This document shows positions 7,796 through 15,301 of a DNA stretch of 18,201 bases, in pieces. Where the stretch lies: assembly GCA_964622255.1 (NCBI GenBank), contig CAZUPK010000087.1, positions 1-18,201 of the forward strand, given 5' to 3'. The notes beneath the pieces are model-generated. The model did no database searches and was not told where the DNA came from. It saw only the letters and a program-made list of their open reading frames with translations. Both the position numbers and the translations under genes were made by a program. Each line of letters opens with the position of its first letter. The first letter of the stretch is position 1. Source of the stretch: SZUA-1377 sp964622255 (GTDB lineage Bacteria; Campylobacterota; Campylobacteria; Campylobacterales; QNZT01).

Positions 7796-7840
7796 ATGAA
7801 GGATATGGATAAATTCTTTGGTAAAATCTTTAGTGGGTGA
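7796..7840 (+). other. Possible 14-residue leader ORF ahead of the MepK-like gene
   Basis: A strong GAGGAG (7785-7790) stands 5 bases before an ATG that opens MKDMDKFFGKIFSG and ends at TGA 7838-7840. That stop overlaps, as GTGA, an in-frame GTG at 7837, which could give a longer hydrophobic N-terminus to the following gene. This could be a short coupled leader peptide, the relic of an older start, or chance. No homology is recognisable. Confidence 0.25.
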
Positions 7841-7998
7841 AGGTGTTAAGTGCAACTTTTTGGTTTCAATCACATATTGTAGCTGTTTTAGCTTTTTGTT
7901 TGGTTTTTTGTGGAATTATCTGGGGCTTACTATTTTTTTGTTTTATTTACTTTTTTGTGGTAAGATTTTGTCTTGATGTTTTAATCTGGAGGCGAGTT

Positions 7999-8598
7999 TT
8001 GAAAAAGATTATGATAGAGTCTAAGGATGTTTGTGGTGGTGAGCTAGATAATTCGAGAAGGTTTTTTTTAAAAACGGGTGTATTTGTTACAGGTGGAGTA
8101 GTGGTAGGTGGAGATGAGCTTTTTGCTAGAACTTATCAGAGAAAAGAAAAAAAGGCACTGAAGCTTCACAATATTCACTTAAATAGAACTTTTTATGCAG
8201 AATTTTTTGATGGACAAAGGTATAATATAACCGGACTCTTTCAAATAGATAAAGCTTTGATGGATTATCGTGCTTGGCAGATTGCAAGGATAGACTTAAG
8301 GCTTATAAATCTTTTATACAGGATAAACAAATTTGTTGGATTAGAACATAAGATAAATATTATTTCTGGTTATCGTTCTCCTTCAACAAATAGATATTTA
8401 AGAAAACATTCCCGTGGGGTAGCTAAACATAGTTACCATATGAAAGCTCAGGCGGCTGATATACAAATCCCTGGAATAAGGTTGTATAAATTAAGAGAGA
8501 TTGCTAGGAGCATAGGTGCTGGGGGAGTTGGTTACTATCCAAGAAGTAACTTTGTCCATGTCGATGTAGGACCGGTTAGAAGTTGGAGAAGAGGCTAA
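7999..8598 (+). CDS. Tat-exported DUF882/M15-type murein endopeptidase, MepK (YcbK)-like
   Basis: This 199-residue protein is expected to be a periplasmic zinc endopeptidase that cuts 3-3 crosslinked peptides, as E. coli MepK does. Zinc-binding residues of the M15-like fold are visible: His147 and Asp154 in HMKAQAADIQ, and His187 in NFVHVDV, with SGYRSP at 124-129 as the usual preceding motif. The N-terminus has a good twin-arginine signal, SRRFFLK at 19-25, then a hydrophobic stretch, matching Tat-dependent YcbK proteins. I chose the TTG at 7999 because GGAGG (7988-7992) lies 6 bases before it and gives a normal Tat n-region. The frame is open back to a GTG at 7837, which would place a transmembrane-like segment ahead of the Tat motif and is less likely. 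It follows the L,D-transpeptidase, so the pair should make and remove the same bond. Confidence 0.83.
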   Translation: MKKIMIESKDVCGGELDNSRRFFLKTGVFVTGGVVVGGDELFARTYQRKEKKALKLHNIHLNRTFYAEFFDGQRYNITGLFQIDKALMDYRAWQIARIDLRLINLLYRINKFVGLEHKINIISGYRSPSTNRYLRKHSRGVAKHSYHMKAQAADIQIPGIRLYKLREIARSIGAGGVGYYPRSNFVHVDVGPVRSWRRG

Positions 8599-8617
8599 TC
8601 TTGTTATTACCTCTTCT
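8587..8617. terminator. Inverted repeat between convergent genes, possible bidirectional terminator
   Basis: AGAAGAGG (8587-8594) and CCTCTTCT (8610-8617) are perfect 8-bp arms around a 15-base AT-rich loop. They span the stops of the MepK-like gene and of lolA. There is no strong T tract on either side, so terminator function is only plausible. Confidence 0.35.
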
Positions 8618-9137
8618 ACTGTTTTAATACATCATATCCGCTTGGAATTTTATAGACAAATCTGTTTTTTCCAATCTTTTGGTTTATTTTAGGATTTATA
8701 AAATCTATCCTTACATAGTTTTGCATTTCATCTTTATATTCTATATACTTGACAAAATTATCATCAGTAGAGATTTTATATTTTGTATTATTAAATATAG
8801 TTATTAGTTTATTTTTTGATATTTGTTTAGCATTTTTTAAAATAGTTATGATATTTGGTGCTTTTTCAAGTTTAGCAAAGGTTACTTGCTCTAAGTCAGG
8901 TTCTATTATAACGATTTCACCATTTTTATAATATATCTCTTTATATTTAGGTTTTTCATATATCCATAGAGCTAAATTGTTTTGTTTTTGTGCAAACATA
9001 GTTCCCTGATAAGTTAAGACATTATTTGTATTATTTTTTATTTTTTGAATGAAACTGGTTTGTATAGTTTGTATATTTGTTAAATTAGTTGCGATAAGGA
9101 TAGAACTCATTAGCAACATAAAAATAATTTTTTTCAT
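8616..9137 (-). CDS. lolA: Outer-membrane lipoprotein carrier protein LolA
   Basis: LolA is the periplasmic chaperone that takes lipoproteins from the inner-membrane Lol ABC transporter to the outer membrane. The 173-residue protein has a signal peptide (about 1-16), then the family pattern: an early T-S-F-I-Q-K segment, YQGTMFAQKQNNLALWIYEKPK, IYYKNGEIVIIEPDLEQVT, and a C-terminal RIDFINPKINQ strand. This matches LolA's F-T-Q / G-x-(F/L)-x-x-K-R-P / Y-D-x-x-L-x-Q-V layout, although Arg of the usual K-R-P is Lys here. It has a strong AGGAGG ribosome binding site (complement of 9142-9147) 4 bases before the ATG. It lies beside secA and a LolC/E-family permease, which supports the role. Confidence 0.82.
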   Translation of the reverse strand: MKKIIFMLLMSSILIATNLTNIQTIQTSFIQKIKNNTNNVLTYQGTMFAQKQNNLALWIYEKPKYKEIYYKNGEIVIIEPDLEQVTFAKLEKAPNIITILKNAKQISKNKLITIFNNTKYKISTDDNFVKYIEYKDEMQNYVRIDFINPKINQKIGKNRFVYKIPSGYDVLKQ

Positions 9138-9192
9138 TTAGTCCTCCTACCAAGACAAGTATCTAAAAAAATTGTGTCAAAATGGTGTAATG

Positions 9193-9198
9193 ATTGTA
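9193..9198 (-). promoter_or_regulatory. Candidate -10 box for lolA
   Basis: The minus strand shows TACAAT about 56 bases before the lolA start, preceded by a run of nine T (complement of 9211-9219), the T-rich upstream pattern common in Campylobacterota promoters. Motif match only. Confidence 0.3.
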
Positions 9199-9262
9199 GT
9201 TAAATTTTGCTAAAAAAAAAGTATGATATACTGTCAAACTAAGAGAGTGCACCAACAAGGTA

Positions 9263-9300
9263 ACCACTTGAAGTATCAAAAGATACTAAAACAAGTAGGT
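9263..9300 (+). repeat. Two-stage hairpin, possible left-end structure of a dead IS200/IS605 element
   Basis: AGTATC (9272-9277) pairs with GATACT (9282-9287) over an AAAA loop. Outside it, ACTTG (9266-9270) pairs with CAAGT (9292-9296) and ACC (9263-9265) with GGT (9298-9300). IS200/IS605 elements carry hairpins near their ends, and a tnpB relic lies downstream. The link is inference. Confidence 0.3.
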
Positions 9301-9404
9301 ATAATCTATCCAAGATTTTTACATCAAAAAAAGGATAAGAACCATGTTGGCAGGTAATATTTTATCATATAAAGACTTTCTCAAAGATACATCAGAACCC
9401 TTAC

Positions 9405-9560
9405 ATAAAAGGTATGATTAAAAATAAACACTCATCTAAATCAATAGCAGATGTAGCTTGGGGTGAGTTTATGCAACAATTGGAGTATAAAGCTAACTGA
9501 AGAGGTAGAGAATAAAAATATGACAGGAACTATCAAAATATAAGCTTGTGGAGTGTCATA
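9405..9560 (+). pseudogene. Degraded TnpB (IS200/IS605-family OrfB) fragment
   Basis: From the ATG at 9414 the frame reads MIKNKHSSKSIADVAWGEF, then MQQLEYKAN, a stop (TGA 9498-9500), RGRE, another stop (TAA 9513-9515) and KYDRNY. This is the conserved TnpB block written in intact proteins roughly as KNHKLAKSIADASWGEF-QLEYKAEWYGREV-KIDR. The first stop stands where Trp is expected, so TGG to TGA is likely. Downstream only scraps of the zinc-finger region remain, in shifting frames. TnpB is an RNA-guided nuclease of IS200/IS605 elements. Here the RuvC-like core is gone, so the fragment is inactive. The outer limits are approximate, and no TnpA is recognisable. Confidence 0.68.
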
Positions 9561-9606
9561 GAGTTTCTAGCACTTACTATAAATCACGGCATTATGAAAC
9601 AACAAG

Positions 9607-9637
9607 CCCAATTGTCTAAACTTGTTTAGTGGTTGGG
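9607..9637 (+). repeat. Hairpin after the tnpB relic, possible right end of the IS element
   Basis: CTAAAC (9616-9621) pairs with GTTTAG (9624-9629) over a TT loop, and CCCAA (9607-9611) pairs with TTGGG (9633-9637) outside it. A sub-terminal hairpin just after tnpB is the normal right-end layout of IS200/IS605 elements and is where the guide RNA scaffold would lie. The exact cleavage point cannot be set from one copy. Confidence 0.4.
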
Positions 9638-9687
9638 TAGTTCACGAAGTAAATAAGTTATTCACAATGTGAATAAAATGTGAAAAG
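9638..9687. promoter_or_regulatory. Cluster of four TTCAC-core (DnaA-box-like) sites with a perfect palindrome
   Basis: Within 50 bases there are TAGTTCACG (9638-9646), TTATTCACA (9658-9666), and on the other strand TTATTCACA (9668-9676) and CTTTTCACA (9679-9687). The middle two form a perfect 19-bp palindrome, TTATTCACAATGTGAATAA. TTATTCACA differs from the E. coli DnaA box TTATCCACA at one base, and TTCAC is the core reported for Campylobacterota DnaA boxes. The site lies about 135-180 bases before secA. It could instead be an operator for a dimeric repressor. Confidence 0.4.
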
Positions 9688-9690
9688 ATG

Positions 9691-9718
9691 TTTGATTATT
9701 ATTTTGATTATTATTTTG
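9691..9718 (+). repeat. AT-rich 12-mer tandem repeat (TTTGATTATTAT, about 2.3 copies)
   Basis: TTTGATTATTAT occurs at 9691-9702 and 9703-9714, followed by TTTG at 9715-9718. It begins 4 bases after the last DnaA-box-like site. The remaining sequence to the secA start (9719-9820) is AT-rich leader that probably holds the secA promoter, but I cannot pick one hexamer with confidence. Confidence 0.6.
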
Positions 9719-9820
9719 TTACATTAATATACAAATTTTCTGTTTGCCTTATGTTCTTTAGCAAGTTGTGATTTTATTTTAGTTAAAATAGCTCAAACTT
9801 TTATATTAAGGTAACAATAA

Positions 9821-12433
9821 ATGGCAACATCCATCTTTTCAAAAATATTTGGAACAAAAAATGATAGAGTAGTGAAGCAATACAGAAAAAGAGTGGCAAA
9901 TGTAAATGCACTTGAAAGCAAATATGAAGCTATGAATGATGATGAGTTAAAGAGTGCATTTAATGAACTTAGAGAGTCAGTCTTAAAAGGAGAGAGAACT
10001 CTTGATGATGTTTTGTATGATAGTTTTGCAATAACTAGAGAGGTTAGTAAAAGAGTGCTAGGTATGAGGCACTATGATGTGCAGATGATAGGTGGTATGG
10101 TTTTACACGAGGGCAAAATAGCAGAGATGAAAACAGGTGAGGGTAAAACCTTAGTTGCAACTTTACCCATAGTTTTAAATGCTATGACAGGGAAAGGGGT
10201 TCATCTTGTAACTGTAAATGACTATTTAGCAAAAAGAGATGCTACCGAGATGGGAAAACTATACAACTTTTTAGGTTACTCAGTAGGGGTTATAGTAAAT
10301 GATATTTATGATGATAACGAAAGAAAAGCTCAATATGATGCCGATATAACCTATGGAACAAACAATGAGTTTGGTTTTGATTACTTAAGAGACAATATGA
10401 AATACTCTCTTCTTGAAAAGGTTCAAAGAGAGCATAACTATGTTATAGTAGATGAAGTTGATAGTATCTTGATAGATGAAGCTAGAACTCCTCTTATCAT
10501 ATCTGGTCCTACAAATAGAAGTTTGGATTTTTATCAAAAGGCAAATGAAGTTGCACAAAAGCTTGAAAGAGGTGAAGAAATACCGATTCCGGGAACTAAA
10601 GATAAAAAGACTACGGGAGATTTTATAGTAGATGAGAAAAATAGGTCTATCTACTTAACCGAAGAGGGTATAAGAAAAGCAGAAGAGCTTTTTGGTGTAG
10701 AAAATATGTATAGTTTGGAAAATGCAGTTTTATCACATCACTTAGATCAAGCCCTAAAAGCTCATCACCTTTTTGAAAAAGATGTGGATTATGTTGTAAA
10801 AGATGGGGAGATAGTTATCGTTGATGAGTTTACAGGAAGACTTAGTGAAGGAAGAAGATTTAGTGAAGGGCTTCATCAGGCTTTGGAGGCAAAAGAGGGA
10901 GTTACTGTTCAAGAAGAGAGTCAAACATTAGCAGACATAACTTTTCAAAACTATTTTAGGATGTATAAAAAGTTAGCCGGTATGACAGGAACTGCTCAAA
11001 CAGAAGCTACGGAGTTTGCACAAATCTATAATCTTGATGTTGTAAGTATTCCCACAAATGTTCCGGTTATAAGGAAAGATTTGAATGATCTTATATATAA
11101 AAGTGAAAGAGAGAAGTTTGATGCAGTTGTTTCAAAGATAAAAAAGTTACATAAAAAGGGACAACCGGTTTTAGTTGGAACAGCATCTATAGAAAAGAGT
11201 GAACTTTTACATAAACTACTAAAAAAAGAGAAAATTCCTCACAATGTTTTAAATGCTAAAAATCACGAAAGTGAGGCAATGATCATATCTGATGCAGGTA
11301 AAAAAGGTGCGGTAACAGTTGCTACAAATATGGCAGGTCGTGGTGTTGATATAAAGGTAAGTGATGAGATAAAAGAGCTTGGTGGACTTTATATTATAGG
11401 AACCGAAAGGCACGAGAGTAGAAGAATAGATAACCAACTTAGAGGAAGAAGTGGAAGACAAGGAGATCCAGGAGTTAGTCAGTTTTATCTATCTTTAGAG
11501 GATAATCTTCTTAGAATCTTCGGAAGTGATAAGATAAAGTCTATTATGGAAAGATTAGGTATTGAGGAGGGTGAACATATAGAATCAAAAATGGTGACTC
11601 GTGCAGTTGAAAATGCTCAAAAAAAGGTGGAGTCACTTCACTATGAATCAAGAAAACATATCTTAGAGTATGATGATGTGGCAAATGAGCAGAGGAAAGT
11701 TGTATATGCTTTTAGAAACAATCTTTTAGATCCTAAGTATGACTTAAGTGAAAAGGTAGAGGAAAACAGAGATGCTTATATAGAGAGTGTATTACAAAGT
11801 GCAGGTATATATGAGGGTGTTGATAAGAGTGAATTTGATTTAGATAAAGTTATAGCGACCTTAAAAGAGGAGATGTTTGTAGAGTTTTTGAAAGAGGATT
11901 TGGAGAGTTTATGGTATGAAGAACTTTTTGAAAGGATAAAAACAGGATTTAAAGGTTTATATGAAGAAAAGATGTCTCAAATCTCTCCTGCTCAAAGAAA
12001 AGAGATAGAAAAGATGGTATATCTTCAAATCCTAGACAATGGTTGGAGGGAGCATCTTTATCAGATGGATATTTTAAAAACAGGTATAGGACTTAGAGGT
12101 TACAACCAAAAGGATCCTTTAACAGAGTATAAAAAAGAGAGCTATGATATGTTTGTAGCTTTTATAGAATCCATAAAATATGAAACAACCAAGATGCTAC
12201 AACTTATCCAACTTCAAAGTGAAGAGGAAACTGAGGAGGCTTTAAAAGAGATGGAAGAAGCTTTAGAAGTTGATGGAGAAAAGTTAAAGCTAAATCATAA
12301 AGAAAATGAAGATAAACCAAAAATAGAAAAAAAGATTCCTAGAAATGCTCTATGTCCTTGTGGCAGTGGGAAAAAGTATAAAAACTGTTGTGGTAAAAGT
12401 GGTCCCAAAAAAGGACTTTTAGCAAAAAGTTAG
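9821..12433 (+). CDS. secA: Preprotein translocase ATPase SecA
   Basis: SecA drives Sec-dependent preprotein export through SecYEG by ATP hydrolysis. The 870-residue protein is complete: an N-terminal motor domain with Walker A GEGKT at 106-110, Walker B region VDEVDSILIDEART near 210-223, the preprotein crosslinking region, motor domain II with VATNMAGRGVDIK and the LRGRSGRQGDPG arginine motif, a helical scaffold and wing, then an acidic linker. The C-terminus ends in an SEC-C zinc motif, CPCGSGKKYKNCC at 845-857, used in most bacteria to bind SecB or ribosomes. The ATG follows a weak AAGGT. The Lol-family permease begins 8 bases after the stop, so the two are probably co-transcribed. The long upstream gap with IS debris is a local oddity. 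Confidence 0.98.
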   Translation: MATSIFSKIFGTKNDRVVKQYRKRVANVNALESKYEAMNDDELKSAFNELRESVLKGERTLDDVLYDSFAITREVSKRVLGMRHYDVQMIGGMVLHEGKIAEMKTGEGKTLVATLPIVLNAMTGKGVHLVTVNDYLAKRDATEMGKLYNFLGYSVGVIVNDIYDDNERKAQYDADITYGTNNEFGFDYLRDNMKYSLLEKVQREHNYVIVDEVDSILIDEARTPLIISGPTNRSLDFYQKANEVAQKLERGEEIPIPGTKDKKTTGDFIVDEKNRSIYLTEEGIRKAEELFGVENMYSLENAVLSHHLDQALKAHHLFEKDVDYVVKDGEIVIVDEFTGRLSEGRRFSEGLHQALEAKEGVTVQEESQTLADITFQNYFRMYKKLAGMTGTAQTEATEFAQIYNLDVVSIPTNVPVIRKDLNDLIYKSEREKFDAVVSKIKKLHKKGQPVLVGTASIEKSELLHKLLKKEKIPHNVLNAKNHESEAMIISDAGKKGAVTVATNMAGRGVDIKVSDEIKELGGLYIIGTERHESRRIDNQLRGRSGRQGDPGVSQFYLSLEDNLLRIFGSDKIKSIMERLGIEEGEHIESKMVTRAVENAQKKVESLHYESRKHILEYDDVANEQRKVVYAFRNNLLDPKYDLSEKVEENRDAYIESVLQSAGIYEGVDKSEFDLDKVIATLKEEMFVEFLKEDLESLWYEELFERIKTGFKGLYEEKMSQISPAQRKEIEKMVYLQILDNGWREHLYQMDILKTGIGLRGYNQKDPLTEYKKESYDMFVAFIESIKYETTKMLQLIQLQSEEETEEALKEMEEALEVDGEKLKLNHKENEDKPKIEKKIPRNALCPCGSGKKYKNCCGKSGPKKGLLAKS

Positions 12434-12441
12434 GGATATAA

Positions 12442-13647
12442 GTGATAAAAAGTCTTGTTCCTTATCTAGTTAGAAAATATATAAGGTTTGATAAGTCTCA
12501 ACCTTTTATAAGTATTAGTGCGATACTTGCTTTTTTAGGAGTGAGTATCGGTTTGATGGTGCTTATAATTGCTATGGCTATTATGAATGGGACAAGCAAA
12601 GAGTTTGAAGAGAAAATCTCCACTATGAGTTATCCTATAACTATAGTTCCAAGTTCTCAGCACTATGTCTCGATAAGACTTTTAAAAGCTTTACATAAAA
12701 GATTTCCAAACTATACTATGAGTCCTTATCTCAACACTCAAGCTATCATAAAACAAAATGGACGAATGAGTGGGGTTATAGTTTTTGGAGTAGATTTTAA
12801 AGCAGAATCAAAAATAAATAGCATCATAAAAAACTCTTTAAAAAAGTATTTGATGCCAAAAAAATTTGAAGCTATAATAGGTGCAAATATAGCAGATACT
12901 TATGCTTTAGAAAGTGGAAAAAAGGTTACGGTTATCTTTACAGAGGCTAGTCCGGGTGGATTTTCTTTGATGCCTATGATGAAAAGATTTAAGATAAATG
13001 GGACTTTTAAATCTGGACTTCAAGCATATGATAGTGCATATCTTTATACAACTTTGGATGCTTTATCAAAGATAGTTAAAGTAAAACCAAACTATTTTCA
13101 CGGTATCCATATATCTTCTCCAAATCCAACAGAGGATATAAAAAAAATAAGAGCTGTTTTGCCTATGGGATATAGTGCAGTTGGTTGGTGGCAACAAAAT
13201 GGTAATCTTTTTTCAGCTATGGCTATGGAGAAAAAAGCTCTCTTTATAGTTTTGATGCTTATTATCTTAGTTGCATCACTAAATATCATAAGCTCACTTC
13301 TTATGACTGTTATGAACAGAAGAAAAGAGATAGCACTGCTTTTAGCTTTGGGAGCAACTAAGGATGAGATAAAAAAGGCATTTTTCTATCTTGGAAGTTT
13401 GATAGGAGGAGCCGGAGTTGTTATGGGAGCTGTCCTTGGACTTTTGGGCATCTACCTACTAGGACACTTTGATATAGTAACACTTCCTGCCGATGTTTAT
13501 GGGACAAGTAAACTTCCTCTTGAGCTATCAACTGTTGATTTTGTAGCTACTATCATAGGGGCTGTTTTGATAGTGCTTTTTTCATCTTACTATCCATCTA
13601 AAAAAGCTACGGAAATTGATATACTTACTACCTTAAGAAATGAATAA
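12442..13647 (+). CDS. LolC/LolE-family lipoprotein-releasing ABC transporter permease (LolF-like)
   Basis: This is the membrane subunit expected to extract outer-membrane lipoproteins from the inner membrane and pass them to LolA. The 401-residue protein has one transmembrane helix near the N-terminus (about 25-48), a large periplasmic domain (about 50-260) and three C-terminal helices (about 267-290, 316-340, 366-384), the MacB/FtsX fold. Conserved family segments are RRKEIALLLALGAT near 293-306 and the final YYPSKKATEIDILTTLRNE. The start is GTG at 12442, with AGGGA overlapping the secA stop as its ribosome binding site. A single hybrid permease (LolF) rather than separate LolC and LolE is usual outside Gammaproteobacteria, but a second permease elsewhere cannot be excluded. 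The ATPase LolD is not in the window. Confidence 0.85.
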   Translation: MIKSLVPYLVRKYIRFDKSQPFISISAILAFLGVSIGLMVLIIAMAIMNGTSKEFEEKISTMSYPITIVPSSQHYVSIRLLKALHKRFPNYTMSPYLNTQAIIKQNGRMSGVIVFGVDFKAESKINSIIKNSLKKYLMPKKFEAIIGANIADTYALESGKKVTVIFTEASPGGFSLMPMMKRFKINGTFKSGLQAYDSAYLYTTLDALSKIVKVKPNYFHGIHISSPNPTEDIKKIRAVLPMGYSAVGWWQQNGNLFSAMAMEKKALFIVLMLIILVASLNIISSLLMTVMNRRKEIALLLALGATKDEIKKAFFYLGSLIGGAGVVMGAVLGLLGIYLLGHFDIVTLPADVYGTSKLPLELSTVDFVATIIGAVLIVLFSSYYPSKKATEIDILTTLRNE

Positions 13648-13689
13648 CTTTGTCGATATAGTGTTACAGTTTTATTTAAAGGTGGATTT

Positions 13690-14358
13690 TTGAAAAAAGC
13701 ATTTTCACTTATAGAAGTTGTTTTTGCTATTGTTATTATAGCTATTTCTATGATGAGTGTTCCGACACTTTTAAGTCAATCTTCTAAATCGGATGAACTT
13801 TCTATAATCCAAGAGAGTATTTTGGCAAGTGTTACCAAAATAGGCAATATTTTATCTTTTGCTTGGGATGGTAACTCTTATGATGCATCAAATAAAATAA
13901 TAAGGGTTTTAGATGTTAAAGGTGGAGATAGTGAACTTGATAGAGTAGTTACAGCTCCTACAGCTACAAATGATAATAATCTAAGAGTAGGACATATCTA
14001 TGTAAATAAAAGAAGAAGATTTTTTGATTTTATAACTTATGGAAAGGTTTATTCTGGAAATAATATAAATAGTGTAGATCAATTTAACGGACAAACAACA
14101 ACTATATCGGGAACTGGAGCATATGATTATAAAGATAGGGGATTGACACTCCAAAGTAAAGTTTTTTATATAAGTGATAAGGCAGACTATGCATCTAAAA
14201 ATGTAAAATTTAATATATCGCCTATACCTCGTTTGGTTAGCACAAATATAAAGATGATAGAGTTAAATACTACCTCGCCTATGCTAAATAAAAGTTTTAT
14301 TTTAAGAACTATCGTTTGTAACATAGGTCAATCAAAACTTCTTGAGAGAGTTTACTAA
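13690..14358 (+). CDS. Minor prepilin-like protein, PilV-like
   Basis: This 222-residue protein begins MKKA/FSLIEVVFAIVIIAIS, a short class III leader with prepilin peptidase cleavage after Ala4, Glu at +5 of the mature protein, and a hydrophobic helix. The remaining region is soluble and without a known domain. Such minor pilins or pseudopilins are inner-membrane anchored and prime assembly of type IV pili or type II secretion-like fibres, in some Campylobacterota used for DNA uptake. The start is TTG, fixed by GGTGG 5 bases upstream and by the leader itself. It is the first of three packed prepilin-like genes and its stop directly abuts the next ATG. Position and size suggest PilV or GspI equivalence, which is inference; prepilin identity is firm. 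Confidence 0.78.
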   Translation: MKKAFSLIEVVFAIVIIAISMMSVPTLLSQSSKSDELSIIQESILASVTKIGNILSFAWDGNSYDASNKIIRVLDVKGGDSELDRVVTAPTATNDNNLRVGHIYVNKRRRFFDFITYGKVYSGNNINSVDQFNGQTTTISGTGAYDYKDRGLTLQSKVFYISDKADYASKNVKFNISPIPRLVSTNIKMIELNTTSPMLNKSFILRTIVCNIGQSKLLERVY

Positions 14359-15300
14359 ATGAAAAGAGCTTTTTCTTTAATAGAAATAGTTATGGTGATA
14401 GTTGTTTTGGGTATAACTGCTATGATAGGAACAAATATCATAACTCATATGTATGAGGGCTATATAAGATCAAGGGCTATAAATAAGCTACAAACAAGGA
14501 CAGAACAGGTCTTGGATCTAATAGCAAAAAGACTCTCATATAGAGTAAAAGATACTGCTGTTACAAGTATAGGTGGGACTTCTTATATAAAATTGTCTGA
14601 AAATGGAATAACACAAAATTATGATGTCTTGGAATGGATAGGCTATGATAATGAAGGGATGATAGGAGAATGGGATACAAATCTAAAAAGATATAGTGGT
14701 TGGAGTGGTTTTATTGATTTGGATGATAATATTACAAATAATAACAAAAGAGTAAGAACAAGTGGTTCAAGATTTGATTTGGCAAAGTATAGTATCGATG
14801 CTTTATCTAATAACAAAGTAAATTTTTTATCACCGACAGGGGGAGTTGGACTTATATCAAAGTGTAGCTATGATATGCTTTTAGAGTCATATGGTTTTAA
14901 CAATGGCAATGGAGAAAATGTCAAAAAAGTAGGGATTGGTAGTATGGATATATTAAATATTTACAATCCTACTTCAACTCCTGTGAATTATTGTGAACAA
15001 TATTATCTTGTTTGGAGTGCTTATGCAATAGTTCCACAAGGAGTTACAATAGCAAAAGATAGATCAGGAAATCCTATTTTAGATGAAAATAAAATACCTG
15101 TAAAAGATTTTAATCTGACTTTAAGATACAATTATAGACCTTGGCTGGGAAAGAGTTACAAAGATGCAAAAAGTGCTGTTTTAGCCGAACATGTAAGCAC
15201 TTTTAGATTTATTCAAGTAGGACATACTATAAGAGTAAAATTATGTATGAGAGATCCTTTGGTACCTTATGGATTTTGTAAAGAAAAGGCGGTATTTTAA
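14359..15300 (+). CDS. Minor prepilin-like protein, PilW/GspJ-like
   Basis: The 313-residue product begins MKRA/FSLIEIVMVIVVLGIT, a prepilin leader with Glu +5, followed by a long amphipathic helix region (YEGYIRSRAINKLQTRTEQVLDLIAKRL is the visible heptad-rich part, positions about 32-59) and a large C-terminal globular part. Four cysteines occur in two near-terminal groups, including NYCEQ and PYGFC, and could form disulfides in the periplasm. The large globular domain and its place second in the cluster fit PilW or GspJ. The ATG abuts the preceding stop, so translation is coupled, and the next gene starts one base after its stop. The role is inferred as part of a tip-initiating minor pilin complex; whether it serves pili, secretion or transformation cannot be said. 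Confidence 0.75.
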   Translation: MKRAFSLIEIVMVIVVLGITAMIGTNIITHMYEGYIRSRAINKLQTRTEQVLDLIAKRLSYRVKDTAVTSIGGTSYIKLSENGITQNYDVLEWIGYDNEGMIGEWDTNLKRYSGWSGFIDLDDNITNNNKRVRTSGSRFDLAKYSIDALSNNKVNFLSPTGGVGLISKCSYDMLLESYGFNNGNGENVKKVGIGSMDILNIYNPTSTPVNYCEQYYLVWSAYAIVPQGVTIAKDRSGNPILDENKIPVKDFNLTLRYNYRPWLGKSYKDAKSAVLAEHVSTFRFIQVGHTIRVKLCMRDPLVPYGFCKEKAVF

Positions 15301-15301
15301 G

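Noticed and set aside
7837..7998. Coding N-terminal extension (GTG start) of the MepK-like protein
   Set aside because: It would place a long hydrophobic segment before a textbook Tat signal. The TTG at 7999 has a strong GGAGG at proper spacing. I kept it as a finding because the GTGA coupling is suggestive.
9240..9372. Open frame reading KRVHQQGNHLKYQKILK and onward, up to the TAA at about 9370
   Set aside because: It has no start codon with a ribosome binding site and no family I recognise. It lies between the left hairpin and the TnpB relic and is probably decayed or chance sequence.
9691..9718. CRISPR or plasmid iteron array
   Set aside because: Only about 2.3 copies of a 12-mer with no spacers, and no rep or cas gene nearby. 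It is treated as an AT-rich tandem repeat beside DnaA-box-like sites.
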